DNA of 5,186 nt from Actinomycetes bacterium (GCA_021808425.1 JAKBBS010000240.1:1-5186), one strand, 5' to 3'. Positions 1-5,186 are shown, counted from the stretch's first letter. Notes: a model not told the origin generated them from the sequence alone. Translations and numbers: made by a program.

Positions 1-281
1 GCCGAGAAGGATCCGCCGTCGCGCTCGCGATCCACCCGAAGGATCACCGGGCGGTCCACTTGGCCGGGCCTCAGGAAGTACCCGTGCAGCGAGTTCGCCA
101 TCCGACCTTCCGGAACGCTGTAGGCCGCCGCTCGCAGCGCTTGAGCAGCGACCTGTCCGCCGAACAGTGCGGGATACTTTGCTGCCGCCGTCTCGTTGCG
201 CCCACGGTAGAGGTCCTTGTCGAGGAGTTCCAGGTCGAGAAGTTCGACGAGGTCGTCGGTAGTGGTCATCTGTGGGGTCAT
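1..281 (-). CDS. tesB: Acyl-CoA thioesterase II (TesB family), N-terminal fragment
   Basis: This is the first 93 codons of a TesB-type thioesterase, which hydrolyses acyl-CoA to free fatty acid and CoA in the cytoplasm. The rest lies beyond the left edge. The fragment covers the start of the first hotdog domain: LDLELLDKDLYRG near residues 16-27, the family signature FGGQVAAQAL at 40-49, NSLHGYFLRPG at 63-73, and VDRERDGGSFS at 83-93. The last two match the usual HSLHxYFLRPG and VxRxRDGxSF patterns of the family. The catalytic Asp/Thr/Gln residues of TesB lie in the missing C-terminal part, so activity cannot be judged. Two in-frame ATGs are possible, at 281 and 269. Neither has a good Shine-Dalgarno sequence, and MTTTDDLVELLDLE from 269 looks like the commoner N-terminus. 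The gene is divergent from the S41 peptidase gene across about 126 bp. The family call is firm; the symbol is only the family name. Confidence 0.9.
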   Translation of the reverse strand, partial: MTPQMTTTDDLVELLDLELLDKDLYRGRNETAAAKYPALFGGQVAAQALRAAAYSVPEGRMANSLHGYFLRPGQVDRPVILRVDRERDGGSFS

Positions 282-298
282 AACAAGCTCAGCAGTTC

Positions 299-304
299 AC
301 TCTA
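299..304 (-). promoter_or_regulatory. Possible -10 element for the thioesterase gene
   Basis: On the minus strand the hexamer TAGAGT fits the TAnnnT -10 pattern. It would place transcription start near 291-293, about 10-23 bases ahead of the two candidate ATGs. No convincing -35 hexamer is found at normal spacing, so this is only a weak candidate. Confidence 0.2.
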
Positions 305-327
305 GCGGTGACACCCCGGTCGCCGGT

Positions 328-339
328 TGGCACGTGCCA
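328..339. promoter_or_regulatory. Perfect 12-bp palindrome, candidate operator
   Basis: TGGCACGTGCCA reads identically on both strands, with no spacer and no mismatch. It sits between the divergent thioesterase and S41 peptidase genes, 46 bp upstream of the former's first ATG and 68 bp upstream of the latter's GTG. A symmetric site here is the usual form of a binding site for a dimeric repressor (LacI, TetR, GntR and similar). No regulator gene is visible beside it, so the binding protein is unknown. The neighbouring stretch 307-326 also holds two shorter symmetric words, GGTGACACC and CCGGTCGCCGG, which may only reflect high GC. Confidence 0.45.
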
Positions 340-384
340 TGATCTCGATGGCGACTGTTCTCGGTTTAGCGCGTTCTCCATTGC

Positions 385-405
385 TAGTCTGAATAATCGA
401 GGGAG
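385..405 (+). promoter_or_regulatory. Candidate -10 and ribosome binding site for the S41 gene
   Basis: TAGTCT at 385-390 fits the TAnnnT -10 pattern. GAGGGAG at 399-405 is a good Shine-Dalgarno sequence, though it lies close to the GTG at 408 (two to four bases depending on the pairing). Together they favour the upstream start of the S41 gene. No clear -35 element is seen. Confidence 0.35.
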
Positions 406-407
406 CA

Positions 408-1880
408 GTGGGGAAACCCTTATCGTCTCGCAAAGACGGCAAACGGGAACCGCGAGCCGCGTCAGGGAGCTCGGGGCGAGCGGCCGGGCTTACGCCGTCC
501 TTCCGGCCACGCTCCGACCGTTGGGAGCGAAGAGCCCCGGCAAGCCCAGTGCGCCGATGGGCACCGGCGATAGCAGGAGTCGCCGCCGCGCTGGTGATTG
601 CCGCCGGAACGGCGGGATGCGGACCCCCGACGCCACCGGGACGCACCGCTGCGTGGCGCGACGACATCGCCTACCTTGCCCAGAAGTTGCCGCAGGTGCA
701 TGTCGGGGGTCTCGACGGCGTGACCCGCTCCCAGTGGAATGCGGCCGCTGACCAGCTTGAGGCGCGAGTACCCCGTCTGAACGACAGCCAGATAATCCAG
801 GGCCTCGAACGCATCATCGCATTGCTCCACGACGACGAAACCTATCTGGACGGCGGTCCCGTCGGTCCGGTTTACCCGATGGCCCTGCAATGGATCGGTA
901 GCGGTCTCTACGTGGTCGGCGCGCCGCCGGGCAACCCCGGCCTGCTCGGCGCCCGGATCATCGCCGTCGGAGGCCACGCCCTCAGTCAGATACTCGCTGC
1001 CCTACGCCCCCTTGTCGACTACCAGGACCAAGGAGTACTCGCCGCGGCTGAAGTTAACGACCTGATTCAGGCCAACACCCTGAAGCTACTGGGCTTTGCC
1101 TCCTCCACCCTCCGCGCCGACTTCACCGTGCAACTGGTCGGCGCGACAGCGACCACGACGGTGGCCCTCGACTCGCGGACAGCGGATACCCTGCCATGGG
1201 CAATCAAGGCGGCACAGGTTAGCGACTTCCGCCACTACTTCCCCCGGCAGTTGGAAACGCTGACAGCTTTAGGCTCCGCGAACCTGTCGCTACCGCCTCT
1301 ACCGCTCTACGAGCAAAACTTGACCGAGCCGTACTGGATGACGGTGCTCCCTGGCGGCGACGTCTACCTCAAGTACAACGAGTGCCTCGACACGTCTGGA
1401 TTCGCCAAGGTCGCTGCTAATGCCATCGCAGCGGTGCGCAGCCATCCCGGCTCGGTCCTTATCGTCGACTTGCGCAACAACCCAGGTGGTTATACCGCAC
1501 CGTTCCAGGCGCTCATCGAGGGGATCCGCGCCGACCCGCAACTCGATCGGCCGGGGCGGGTCATCGCGCTAGTCAACCAGCTCACCTACTCATCCGCCAC
1601 CCTCGACGCCAACGCCCTCCGCGTAGAGGCGAAAGCGACACTCATCGGCGAAGCCCCCGAGGATCCCATCGACGAGTACGGCAACTCCGGCCACGTTCTC
1701 CGATTGCCCTTCAAAGGCATCAACGTGAACTACACGACCAAGATCGTCAACCCGTCCAAAGCCGCACTTGCCATCCCTGACATCCCTGTTGCGCCAACCC
1801 TGCAAGAGGTAATCGACGGACAGGACCCAGTGCTCCAACTCGCTCTCTCCTATAACCGCCCGAGCGGGTCACAGCCGTGA
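408..1880 (+). CDS. S41-family (C-terminal-processing-like) peptidase homologue, probable lipoprotein
   Basis: This 490-residue protein belongs to the peptidase S41 fold, which normally acts on peptides outside the membrane. A helical N-domain (about 81-145) is followed by a central region (150-310). The protease core then shows YLKYNECLD (320-328), DLRNNPGG (354-361), TYSSA (393-397, with S395 aligning to the nucleophile) and LIGE (412-415). The end, PDIPVAPTLQEVIDGQDPVLQLAL (457-480), is the usual C-terminal signature of this S41 subgroup. A hydrophobic segment (51-69) ends at Cys71 in the context GTAGC, a fair lipobox, so the mature protein is probably lipid-anchored outside the membrane. 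The GTG at 408 has a Shine-Dalgarno sequence. The GTG at 549 lacks one but gives a textbook lipoprotein signal peptide (MRRWAPAIAG..., Cys at 24) and a 443-residue product. The first 47 codons have lower GC3 than the rest, so 549 may be the true start. Where the family has D-x-H-T, this protein has DDET (142-145). Confidence 0.85.
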   Translation: MGKPLSSRKDGKREPRAASGSSGRAAGLTPSFRPRSDRWERRAPASPVRRWAPAIAGVAAALVIAAGTAGCGPPTPPGRTAAWRDDIAYLAQKLPQVHVGGLDGVTRSQWNAAADQLEARVPRLNDSQIIQGLERIIALLHDDETYLDGGPVGPVYPMALQWIGSGLYVVGAPPGNPGLLGARIIAVGGHALSQILAALRPLVDYQDQGVLAAAEVNDLIQANTLKLLGFASSTLRADFTVQLVGATATTTVALDSRTADTLPWAIKAAQVSDFRHYFPRQLETLTALGSANLSLPPLPLYEQNLTEPYWMTVLPGGDVYLKYNECLDTSGFAKVAANAIAAVRSHPGSVLIVDLRNNPGGYTAPFQALIEGIRADPQLDRPGRVIALVNQLTYSSATLDANALRVEAKATLIGEAPEDPIDEYGNSGHVLRLPFKGINVNYTTKIVNPSKAALAIPDIPVAPTLQEVIDGQDPVLQLALSYNRPSGSQP

Positions 1881-1910
1881 GCGATGCCCGATATTCGCTG
1901 ATTCCGCTCG
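1861..1910. repeat. Long-range inverted repeat at the end of the S41 gene
   Basis: CGAGCGG (1861-1867) and CCGCTCG (1904-1910) are perfect 7-base complements spanning the S41 stop codon. Inside them AGCGA (1880-1884) pairs with TCGCT (1895-1899). No T-tract follows, so this is not a typical intrinsic terminator. It could be an RNA structure that ends or protects the S41 transcript in this convergent gap, or a chance pairing in GC-rich DNA. Confidence 0.2.
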
Positions 1911-1923
1911 CGACCCCGTGACG

Positions 1924-1983
1924 TCATTTCGCCGCAACTTGCTGGTGTGGTCCCACGTGCGCTCCCGGATTCGGGTAGTTCAT
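1924..1983 (-). CDS. 19-codon micro-ORF with a strong ribosome binding site
   Basis: The minus strand reads MNYPNPGAHVGPHQQVAAK and then TGA. The ATG at 1983 is preceded by GAGGAGG (1991-1997) with a 7-base spacer AGAAACA, the best Shine-Dalgarno arrangement in the window. That argues that ribosomes do start here. A longer in-frame reading begins at 2202, but it overlaps the transporter's coding end and is not credible. The ORF lies 97 bases beyond the MMPL stop on the same strand, and nothing on the minus strand follows it, so it is not a leader peptide for a downstream gene. The peptide has no hydrophobic segment or cysteine; it has two histidines and three prolines. I do not recognise it. 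It may be a genuine small peptide, or the stranded 5' end of a gene whose remainder was lost. An N-terminus of the form NPxxHVGxxxQ reminds me loosely of some actinobacterial proteins of unknown function, which is weak support for the second reading. Confidence 0.45.
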   Translation of the reverse strand: MNYPNPGAHVGPHQQVAAK

Positions 1984-1990
1984 TGTTTCT

Positions 1991-1997
1991 CCTCCTC
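1991..1997 (-). promoter_or_regulatory. Strong Shine-Dalgarno sequence of the micro-ORF
   Basis: GAGGAGG on the minus strand is complementary to the 3' end of 16S rRNA and sits seven bases before the ATG at 1983. It decides the start of the 19-codon ORF against the longer in-frame alternative. Confidence 0.55.
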
Positions 1998-2013
1998 GGC
2001 GGATTAAGAAGTA

Positions 2014-2034
2014 GTGTCGAGGGATTGCAGACAC
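2014..2034 (-). terminator. Possible weak terminator of the MarR-MMPL operon
   Basis: On the minus strand GTGTC and GACAC (5-bp perfect arms, 11-base loop) are followed by TACTTCTTAAT, which is fairly T-rich for this DNA. It lies 47 bases past the MMPL stop. The stem is short and the loop long, so termination would be inefficient at best. If real, it separates the operon from the micro-ORF, which would then need its own promoter. Confidence 0.22.
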
Positions 2035-2038
2035 CTCA

Positions 2039-2054
2039 GCGGTTAGGGCACCGC
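2039..2054. repeat. Small stem-loop after the MMPL gene
   Basis: GCGGT and ACCGC are perfect 5-base complements around a 6-base loop, 27 bases past the MMPL stop codon. There is no T-run directly after it. It may be part of the operon's 3' end together with the hairpin at 2014-2034, or simply chance. Confidence 0.2.
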
Positions 2055-2080
2055 ACGACCGCCGTTCGCAGAGCCAGCGG

Positions 2081-4189
2081 TCATGTCGTCGGGGCTCGGG
2101 CGCGCAAGAGGCGGCCGAGTGAGGCCGGAAGGAACCAGTTCCATCGTCCGAGGAGGCTGACGAGAGCCGGAACAAGGAGGCACCGCACGACGAAAGCGTC
2201 AACCAGGATGCCGGCGGCGAGGCCCGTGGCGAGGACTTTGAGAAAGGTCAGGGGAGCGGTGGCCATTGACACGAACGCGAACGTGAGAATGAGCGCCGCG
2301 CTGGTGACCAGTCGCCCGGTACGCCCGATGCCGTCGATCACCGCCTTGGAAGTGTCGCCTGTCGAGTCCCAGCTCTCGCGCATGCGGGTGAGAATGAACA
2401 CCTCGTAGTCGATGGCCAGGCCGAAGAGGAATGCAAAGACTACAATCGGCACCCAGTTGGTGAGCGATCCAGTGGGGGCAAGTCCGAACAGGAGCCGGCT
2501 GCCGTAGCCGTCCTGCCACACCAGGACGAGCACGCCGTACGCAGCCCCCAAGCTGGCCAGGTTCAAGATGACGGCCTTCGCCGCGAGGAGCAGACTCCGA
2601 AAAGCACGGACGAGCACCATGAAGGTGAGGAGGCTGACCAGGAGCAGAAGCAGCCAGAAGCGGCCGTAGATTGCGTGGTCGAAGTCGATCGTGTCAGGTC
2701 CGCTTCCGCTGACGCCGAGCACCGCCGGGTCGCCGACGGCGGCCGCCCGAACCTGGGCGACAACCGCATCCCCGCCGCGCGCGCCGCTCTCGACCCTCGG
2801 CAGCACCGTCACGAGCGCAGTACCGCCCCGGGCGTCAGCAGCCCCCGCCGGGGCGATCGCGGTCCAGACCCCCGGCAGGCGTGCAAAACGGTCGGCCACC
2901 GCTGCCGCGGCAGGAGAACCGGCTGGCTCGGATACCAGGACTTGCATCGGGTTCAGGATCCCGGCGGGGATACCGCCTGCGCTCAAAGCGGCCAACCCAC
3001 GACTGGCGGGACCGGACGAGCTGAGCGACGCCGCCACCGGTTGGCCAACCGATAGGCGGGTGGCAGGCAGGATCAGAGCGACCATTGTGAGCCCACCCAG
3101 CACCGCCGCAGCCCCTCGGTGCCGGGTGACGAACCGGCCCCATCGCATCCACGGCGGGCTAGCGCTGTCCGGTCTGCGCAGCCGGTGACGGTCGAGGGTC
3201 GGGCCGAGGGTGGCCAGGCACACCGGCAGCAGGGTGACGGCTGCAGCCACCGACACGAGGGGGATGAGGACTCCGCCGATACCCATAGAGTGGAGGAAGG
3301 GGACCGGCAGGATGATCAGGCTGAGCAGCCCGATGGCCACGGTTAACCCGGAGAACACCACGGAGCGCCCCGCGGTGGCCATGGCGACCACTACCGCTTC
3401 TTCGGCGCTTCGCCGCACCGACTCTTCGCGCCAGCGGGTCGTCACGAGCAGCGCATAGTCGATTGCGACGCCCAGGCCGACCAGGCCGACGAGGAACTGC
3501 ACGACGAAGTTGATGGACGTGATCCCGGTCAGGCCGAGGAGCAGGAGGAAGGTGGTGGGGATGGCCGCGGCGGCGATGACAAGCGGCAGCACCGCGAGGA
3601 AGCTGGCGAAGACCACGGCAAGGATCACCAGCGCTCCGATACTGCCGAGTAGTGCCTCCACCAAGACGCCGTTGCCGCCGCCAGTGCCTCCTCCGGCCTG
3701 GAGGGCGAGGGTGCCGGTAGTCGCCTCGTGCCAACCGGCCGGCAGTACGCGTCGAACCGCCGCGGTCACTACCGGAGTGGGATCGGCTGTGCCAAACCCC
3801 TGCGGTGGGGTGAAGACCAGCAGGTACGTGCTCCGGGCGCCCCTCGTGAGCAATCGTGGGTTGTGGCTGGTCGCCCAGCCGACGACCCGGAACCTGCCAT
3901 CGAGCGACGCTGCACTCGCAGCGTCCCCGACGACCACCGTCGCAGCGGGGCTCGTCACGCTGGTGCCCGCAGGCGCGGTGAGCACGGGGATCACTGGGTC
4001 ACCGTCGACTCCGTAAAGCGAGACGATTCGAGCATCGGCGCGGAAGGCGGCCGCCCCCGGAAGCGAGAAAGTCTTAGCCAGCCGGCTCGTCGTCAACGAT
4101 GCCGTGGAGCCCCCGGCAACGACGAGGATCAGCCATAACGCCACGACGAGCCGCTTGTGGCGAAGCACGAGCCGGGTTAGCTCAGCCAT
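2081..4189 (-). CDS. MMPL-family (RND superfamily) membrane transporter
   Basis: This 702-residue inner-membrane transporter is of the MMPL/YdfJ/ActII-3 type and is predicted to use the proton gradient to export a lipid, antibiotic or other hydrophobic compound. Its layout is the classic two-fold repeat. TM1 (about 14-33) precedes an extracytoplasmic loop (34-175), then TM2-6 (176-325). TM7 (359-378) precedes a second loop (380-510), then TM8-12 (511-676). Both repeats carry the signature Asp-Tyr of the proton relay: GLGVAIDYALLVTTRWREE with D244-Y245 in TM4, and GLAIDYEVFILTRMRESW with D594-Y595 in TM10. These correspond to the paired Asp-Tyr of MmpL3. The length fits the ~700-residue streptomycete group rather than the longer mycobacterial MmpLs, and the protein looks intact. 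I chose ATG 4189 because GTGAGG lies six bases upstream and the hydrophobic N-terminus begins correctly. An upstream in-frame ATG at 4333 would overlap the regulator by 150 bases. The start overlaps the MarR stop in ATGGCTGA, implying translational coupling. The substrate is unknown. Confidence 0.95.
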   Translation of the reverse strand: MAELTRLVLRHKRLVVALWLILVVAGGSTASLTTSRLAKTFSLPGAAAFRADARIVSLYGVDGDPVIPVLTAPAGTSVTSPAATVVVGDAASAASLDGRFRVVGWATSHNPRLLTRGARSTYLLVFTPPQGFGTADPTPVVTAAVRRVLPAGWHEATTGTLALQAGGGTGGGNGVLVEALLGSIGALVILAVVFASFLAVLPLVIAAAAIPTTFLLLLGLTGITSINFVVQFLVGLVGLGVAIDYALLVTTRWREESVRRSAEEAVVVAMATAGRSVVFSGLTVAIGLLSLIILPVPFLHSMGIGGVLIPLVSVAAAVTLLPVCLATLGPTLDRHRLRRPDSASPPWMRWGRFVTRHRGAAAVLGGLTMVALILPATRLSVGQPVAASLSSSGPASRGLAALSAGGIPAGILNPMQVLVSEPAGSPAAAAVADRFARLPGVWTAIAPAGAADARGGTALVTVLPRVESGARGGDAVVAQVRAAAVGDPAVLGVSGSGPDTIDFDHAIYGRFWLLLLLVSLLTFMVLVRAFRSLLLAAKAVILNLASLGAAYGVLVLVWQDGYGSRLLFGLAPTGSLTNWVPIVVFAFLFGLAIDYEVFILTRMRESWDSTGDTSKAVIDGIGRTGRLVTSAALILTFAFVSMATAPLTFLKVLATGLAAGILVDAFVVRCLLVPALVSLLGRWNWFLPASLGRLLRARAPTT

Positions 4190-4661
4190 GTGCAGCCTCA
4201 CTCTGCGCAGAGGGGCCGTGGTCGGCGAGAACTGCCCGCGCTGCGCGCAGGAACTCCGCCATGACCCGGAGGTCCTCATCCCGGTACTGCGCCAGGAGCC
4301 GTCCCATGGCGCGGCCCATCGGAGCGAAGACATCTCTCTCTTGCTGGCGGGTACGTTCCGTCACCTCGACCCACACCTTGCGACGGTCCGAGGCGTCGTG
4401 GCGCCGGCGGACTAGGCTGGCCGCCTCCAGACGAGCGAGGGCTATGCTCGTCCCGCCGCTGCTCAGTCCGACGGCCCGCCCTAACTCCGACGCCGTCAAC
4501 GGCCCCCGGGCAGAGACAACGTCCAGGCAGCGCATGTCGGTGCGGTGGACACCGAACCTCAACGCCGCGCGATGGTCGACGCCGTCGACCTCGGTGGTGA
4601 GCAGGCGGAACTCGCGACGCACCTCGTCGACCAAGGTCTGGGAGGGCTGTAATCTTGCCAC
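4182..4661 (-). CDS. MarR-family transcriptional regulator
   Basis: This is a 159-residue winged-helix dimer that probably represses the operon it opens and is released by a small ligand. The core reads HRTDMRCLDVV (39-49), then the helix-turn-helix LTASELGRAVGLSSGGTSIALARLEAASLV (55-84, with the recognition helix from about 68). The wing DASDRRKVWVEVTE (89-102) carries the typical D-x-S/R-D-R-R feature. Helices flanking the DNA-binding domain (10-30 and 104-146) would form the dimer. One cysteine (45) is present, not in the N-terminal position used by OhrR-type sensors. I placed the start at GTG 4661, but an adjacent in-frame TTG at 4664 is equally possible. Neither has a Shine-Dalgarno sequence, and the promoter geometry suggests a leaderless message beginning at the GTG. 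The last codons overlap the MMPL start by eight bases, so the pump is the obvious target. Confidence 0.92.
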   Translation of the reverse strand: MARLQPSQTLVDEVRREFRLLTTEVDGVDHRAALRFGVHRTDMRCLDVVSARGPLTASELGRAVGLSSGGTSIALARLEAASLVRRRHDASDRRKVWVEVTERTRQQERDVFAPMGRAMGRLLAQYRDEDLRVMAEFLRAARAVLADHGPSAQSEAAHG

Positions 4662-4667
4662 CAAGAT
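4652..4667. promoter_or_regulatory. Perfect inverted repeat, probable MarR operator (site 1)
   Basis: ATCTTGCCACCAAGAT has perfect 6-bp arms and a 4-bp spacer. It covers the predicted transcription and translation start of the marR-like gene. Size and symmetry fit a MarR-dimer site. Binding here would block RNA polymerase, giving autorepression of the regulator-pump operon. That this protein binds it is inferred from position. Confidence 0.6.
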
Positions 4668-4697
4668 ACATTACTCTATAAGTTACTTTCTTAGCAA
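4668..4697 (-). promoter_or_regulatory. Promoter of the MarR-MMPL operon
   Basis: On the minus strand TTGCTA (4692-4697) and TAATGT (4668-4673) form a -35/-10 pair with an 18-bp spacer. Six bases past the -10 lies the G of the GTG start at 4661, so the transcript may have no leader. This stretch is noticeably AT-richer than its surroundings, as expected for a promoter. An alternative -10, TATAGA (4675-4680), lacks a well-placed -35. Confidence 0.45.
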
Positions 4698-4700
4698 GGT
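4685..4700. promoter_or_regulatory. Imperfect second operator (site 2)
   Basis: ACTTTCTTAGCAAGGT has the same 6-4-6 form as site 1, with four of six arm pairs intact, and nine of its sixteen bases match the minus-strand reading of site 1. Its centre is 33 bp from that of site 1, close to three helical turns. It overlaps the predicted -35 element. Together the sites would bracket the -10. The match is modest, so this remains a candidate. Confidence 0.32.
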
Positions 4701-4710
4701 ATAGTGGGAC

Positions 4711-4728
4711 TCACGTGGAGCTTCGTGA
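4711..4728. repeat. Short inverted repeat TCACG/CGTGA upstream of the MarR promoter
   Basis: TCACG (4711-4715) and CGTGA (4724-4728) are perfect 5-bp arms around 8 bases, just upstream of the promoter. The form could be another regulator's site or part of the MFS message's 3' end. Nothing else supports it. The rest of the gap to 4845 shows no gene and no clear terminator for the MFS gene. Confidence 0.2.
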
Positions 4729-4845
4729 ACCACCTCACACTTGATACGGGCTCAGACGGGTCGCGGGCTGCCGCAGGCGCTGGCTAGCGGAAATACGACA
4801 TCTCAAATCCGGGGACAAGACTGTGCCGAGACGGGGTCGCACCGG

Positions 4846-5186
4846 CTATCCGGGCTGCGTGGCCCCGTTCGCGACGGCGTTGGGGATCGCGTTTGCGGGC
4901 GCCGTGCTTGCGGCAGCGTTCCGACCCGGGCTGAGGAATGCCGCGAGGATGCCGGCGAAGGTGACACCTACTCCGGCCCATATTGCAGGGGTGAAACCGG
5001 CAACGAAACTGGCGGGTGAGGCGTAGCCGCCCCCGTGGGCGAACACGGCGGCCAGCACGGCCACGCCCACTACCCCGCCCACCTCCCGGAATGCGCTGTT
5101 GGTGCCTGAAGCCACGCCTGCCTCGGCCATAGGTACCGATCCCATGACGGCATTGGCAACAGTGGGGAAGCACAACGATGTGCCCG
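4846..5186 (-). CDS. DHA2-type MFS drug exporter, C-terminal fragment
   Basis: These are the last 112 codons of a 14-TM major facilitator of the EmrB/QacA type, a proton-driven multidrug exporter. The N-terminal part lies beyond the right edge. The fragment begins in GTSLCFPTVANAVMGSVP, followed by EAGVASGTNSAFREVGG, the conserved stretch that precedes the last membrane segments in this family. Two membrane helices remain: GGVVGVAVLAAVFAHGG and AIWAGVGVTFAGILAAFL, the expected TM13 and TM14. A soft Ala/Asn/Pro-rich tail (about 30 residues) ends at the TAG at 4846. An in-frame TTG at 5175 is not a start: the family pattern continues in frame upstream of it to the window edge. The gene points towards the MarR gene with a 184-bp gap, so it may or may not be under the same regulator. 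Its substrate is unknown. Confidence 0.92.
   Translation of the reverse strand, partial: GTSLCFPTVANAVMGSVPMAEAGVASGTNSAFREVGGVVGVAVLAAVFAHGGGYASPASFVAGFTPAIWAGVGVTFAGILAAFLSPGRNAAASTAPANAIPNAVANGATQPG

Noticed and set aside
462..977. A 171-codon minus-strand frame opposite the S41 gene.
   Set aside because: The plus strand encodes a recognisable S41 protein throughout; this is its antisense shadow.
1919..1926. The palindrome TGACGTCA at the micro-ORF stop codon.
   Set aside because: It is only eight bases, downstream of genes on both strands, with no promoter nearby; chance is enough.
2047..2191. A 13-base direct repeat, GGCACCGCACGAC, at 2047-2059 and 2179-2191.
   Set aside because: One copy is inside the MMPL coding end, flanks do not match, and one such repeat is not surprising in 5 kb of GC-rich DNA.
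2199..3734. Several open frames of 68-191 codons on both strands within the MMPL gene.
   Set aside because: All are Arg/Pro/Gly-rich shadow frames of a GC-rich gene and show no family pattern.
4276..4671. A 131-codon minus-strand frame starting at ATG 4671, ahead of the MarR start.
   Set aside because: It overlaps the MarR helix-turn-helix coding region in another frame and has an Arg/Pro-rich shadow composition, despite its ATG.
4655..4682. A plus-strand promoter-like pair, TTGCCA and TATAAG with a 16-bp spacer.
   Set aside because: No plus-strand gene follows before the window ends. The hexamers partly arise from the symmetry of the operator. An antisense transcript into the MFS gene is possible but unsupported.
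4741..5026. Plus-strand open frames opposite the MFS gene end.
   Set aside because: The minus-strand reading gives a clear MFS family sequence; the plus frames are composition artefacts.

Overview
The window looks like chromosomal DNA from a high-GC actinobacterium (streptomycete, frankia-like or related; the genus cannot be fixed from this). Codon third positions are strongly G/C, alternative GTG/TTG starts are used, and the encoded families (TesB thioesterase, S41 lipoprotein peptidase, a ~700-residue MMPL transporter, MarR regulator, DHA2-type MFS exporter) are typical of that phylum. I see no tRNA, rRNA, CRISPR array or insertion sequence.

Layout, left to right. (1) 1-281, minus: the N-terminal third of an acyl-CoA thioesterase II, running off the left edge. 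(2) 282-407: a divergent promoter region carrying a perfect 12-bp palindrome. (3) 408-1880, plus: an S41-family serine peptidase homologue, probably exported as a lipoprotein, with the DLRNNPGG and TYSSA landmarks but apparently lacking the family's catalytic histidine. (4) 1881-2080: a gap between convergent genes. On the minus strand it holds a 19-codon ORF behind the best Shine-Dalgarno sequence of the window, plus two small inverted repeats. (5) 2081-4189, minus: a complete MMPL (RND-superfamily) transporter. (6) 4182-4661, minus: a MarR-family regulator whose stop codon overlaps the transporter start by 8 bases, so the two are almost certainly one translationally coupled operon. (7) 4662-4845: a control region with a perfect inverted repeat on the predicted MarR start site, a second imperfect copy 33 bp upstream, and a plausible promoter between them. 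(8) 4846-5186, minus: the C-terminal end of a DHA2-type MFS exporter, running off the right edge.

How it works together (inference): MFS, MarR and MMPL lie in tandem on the minus strand and form an efflux/export locus. The MarR protein probably represses its own operon through the paired operators until a ligand releases it, so inducing the MMPL pump. The thioesterase and peptidase form a separate divergent pair. The most unusual items are the paired operators with a possible leaderless start, the strongly ribosome-loaded micro-ORF at the end of the MMPL unit, and the changed active-site motif of the S41 protein.
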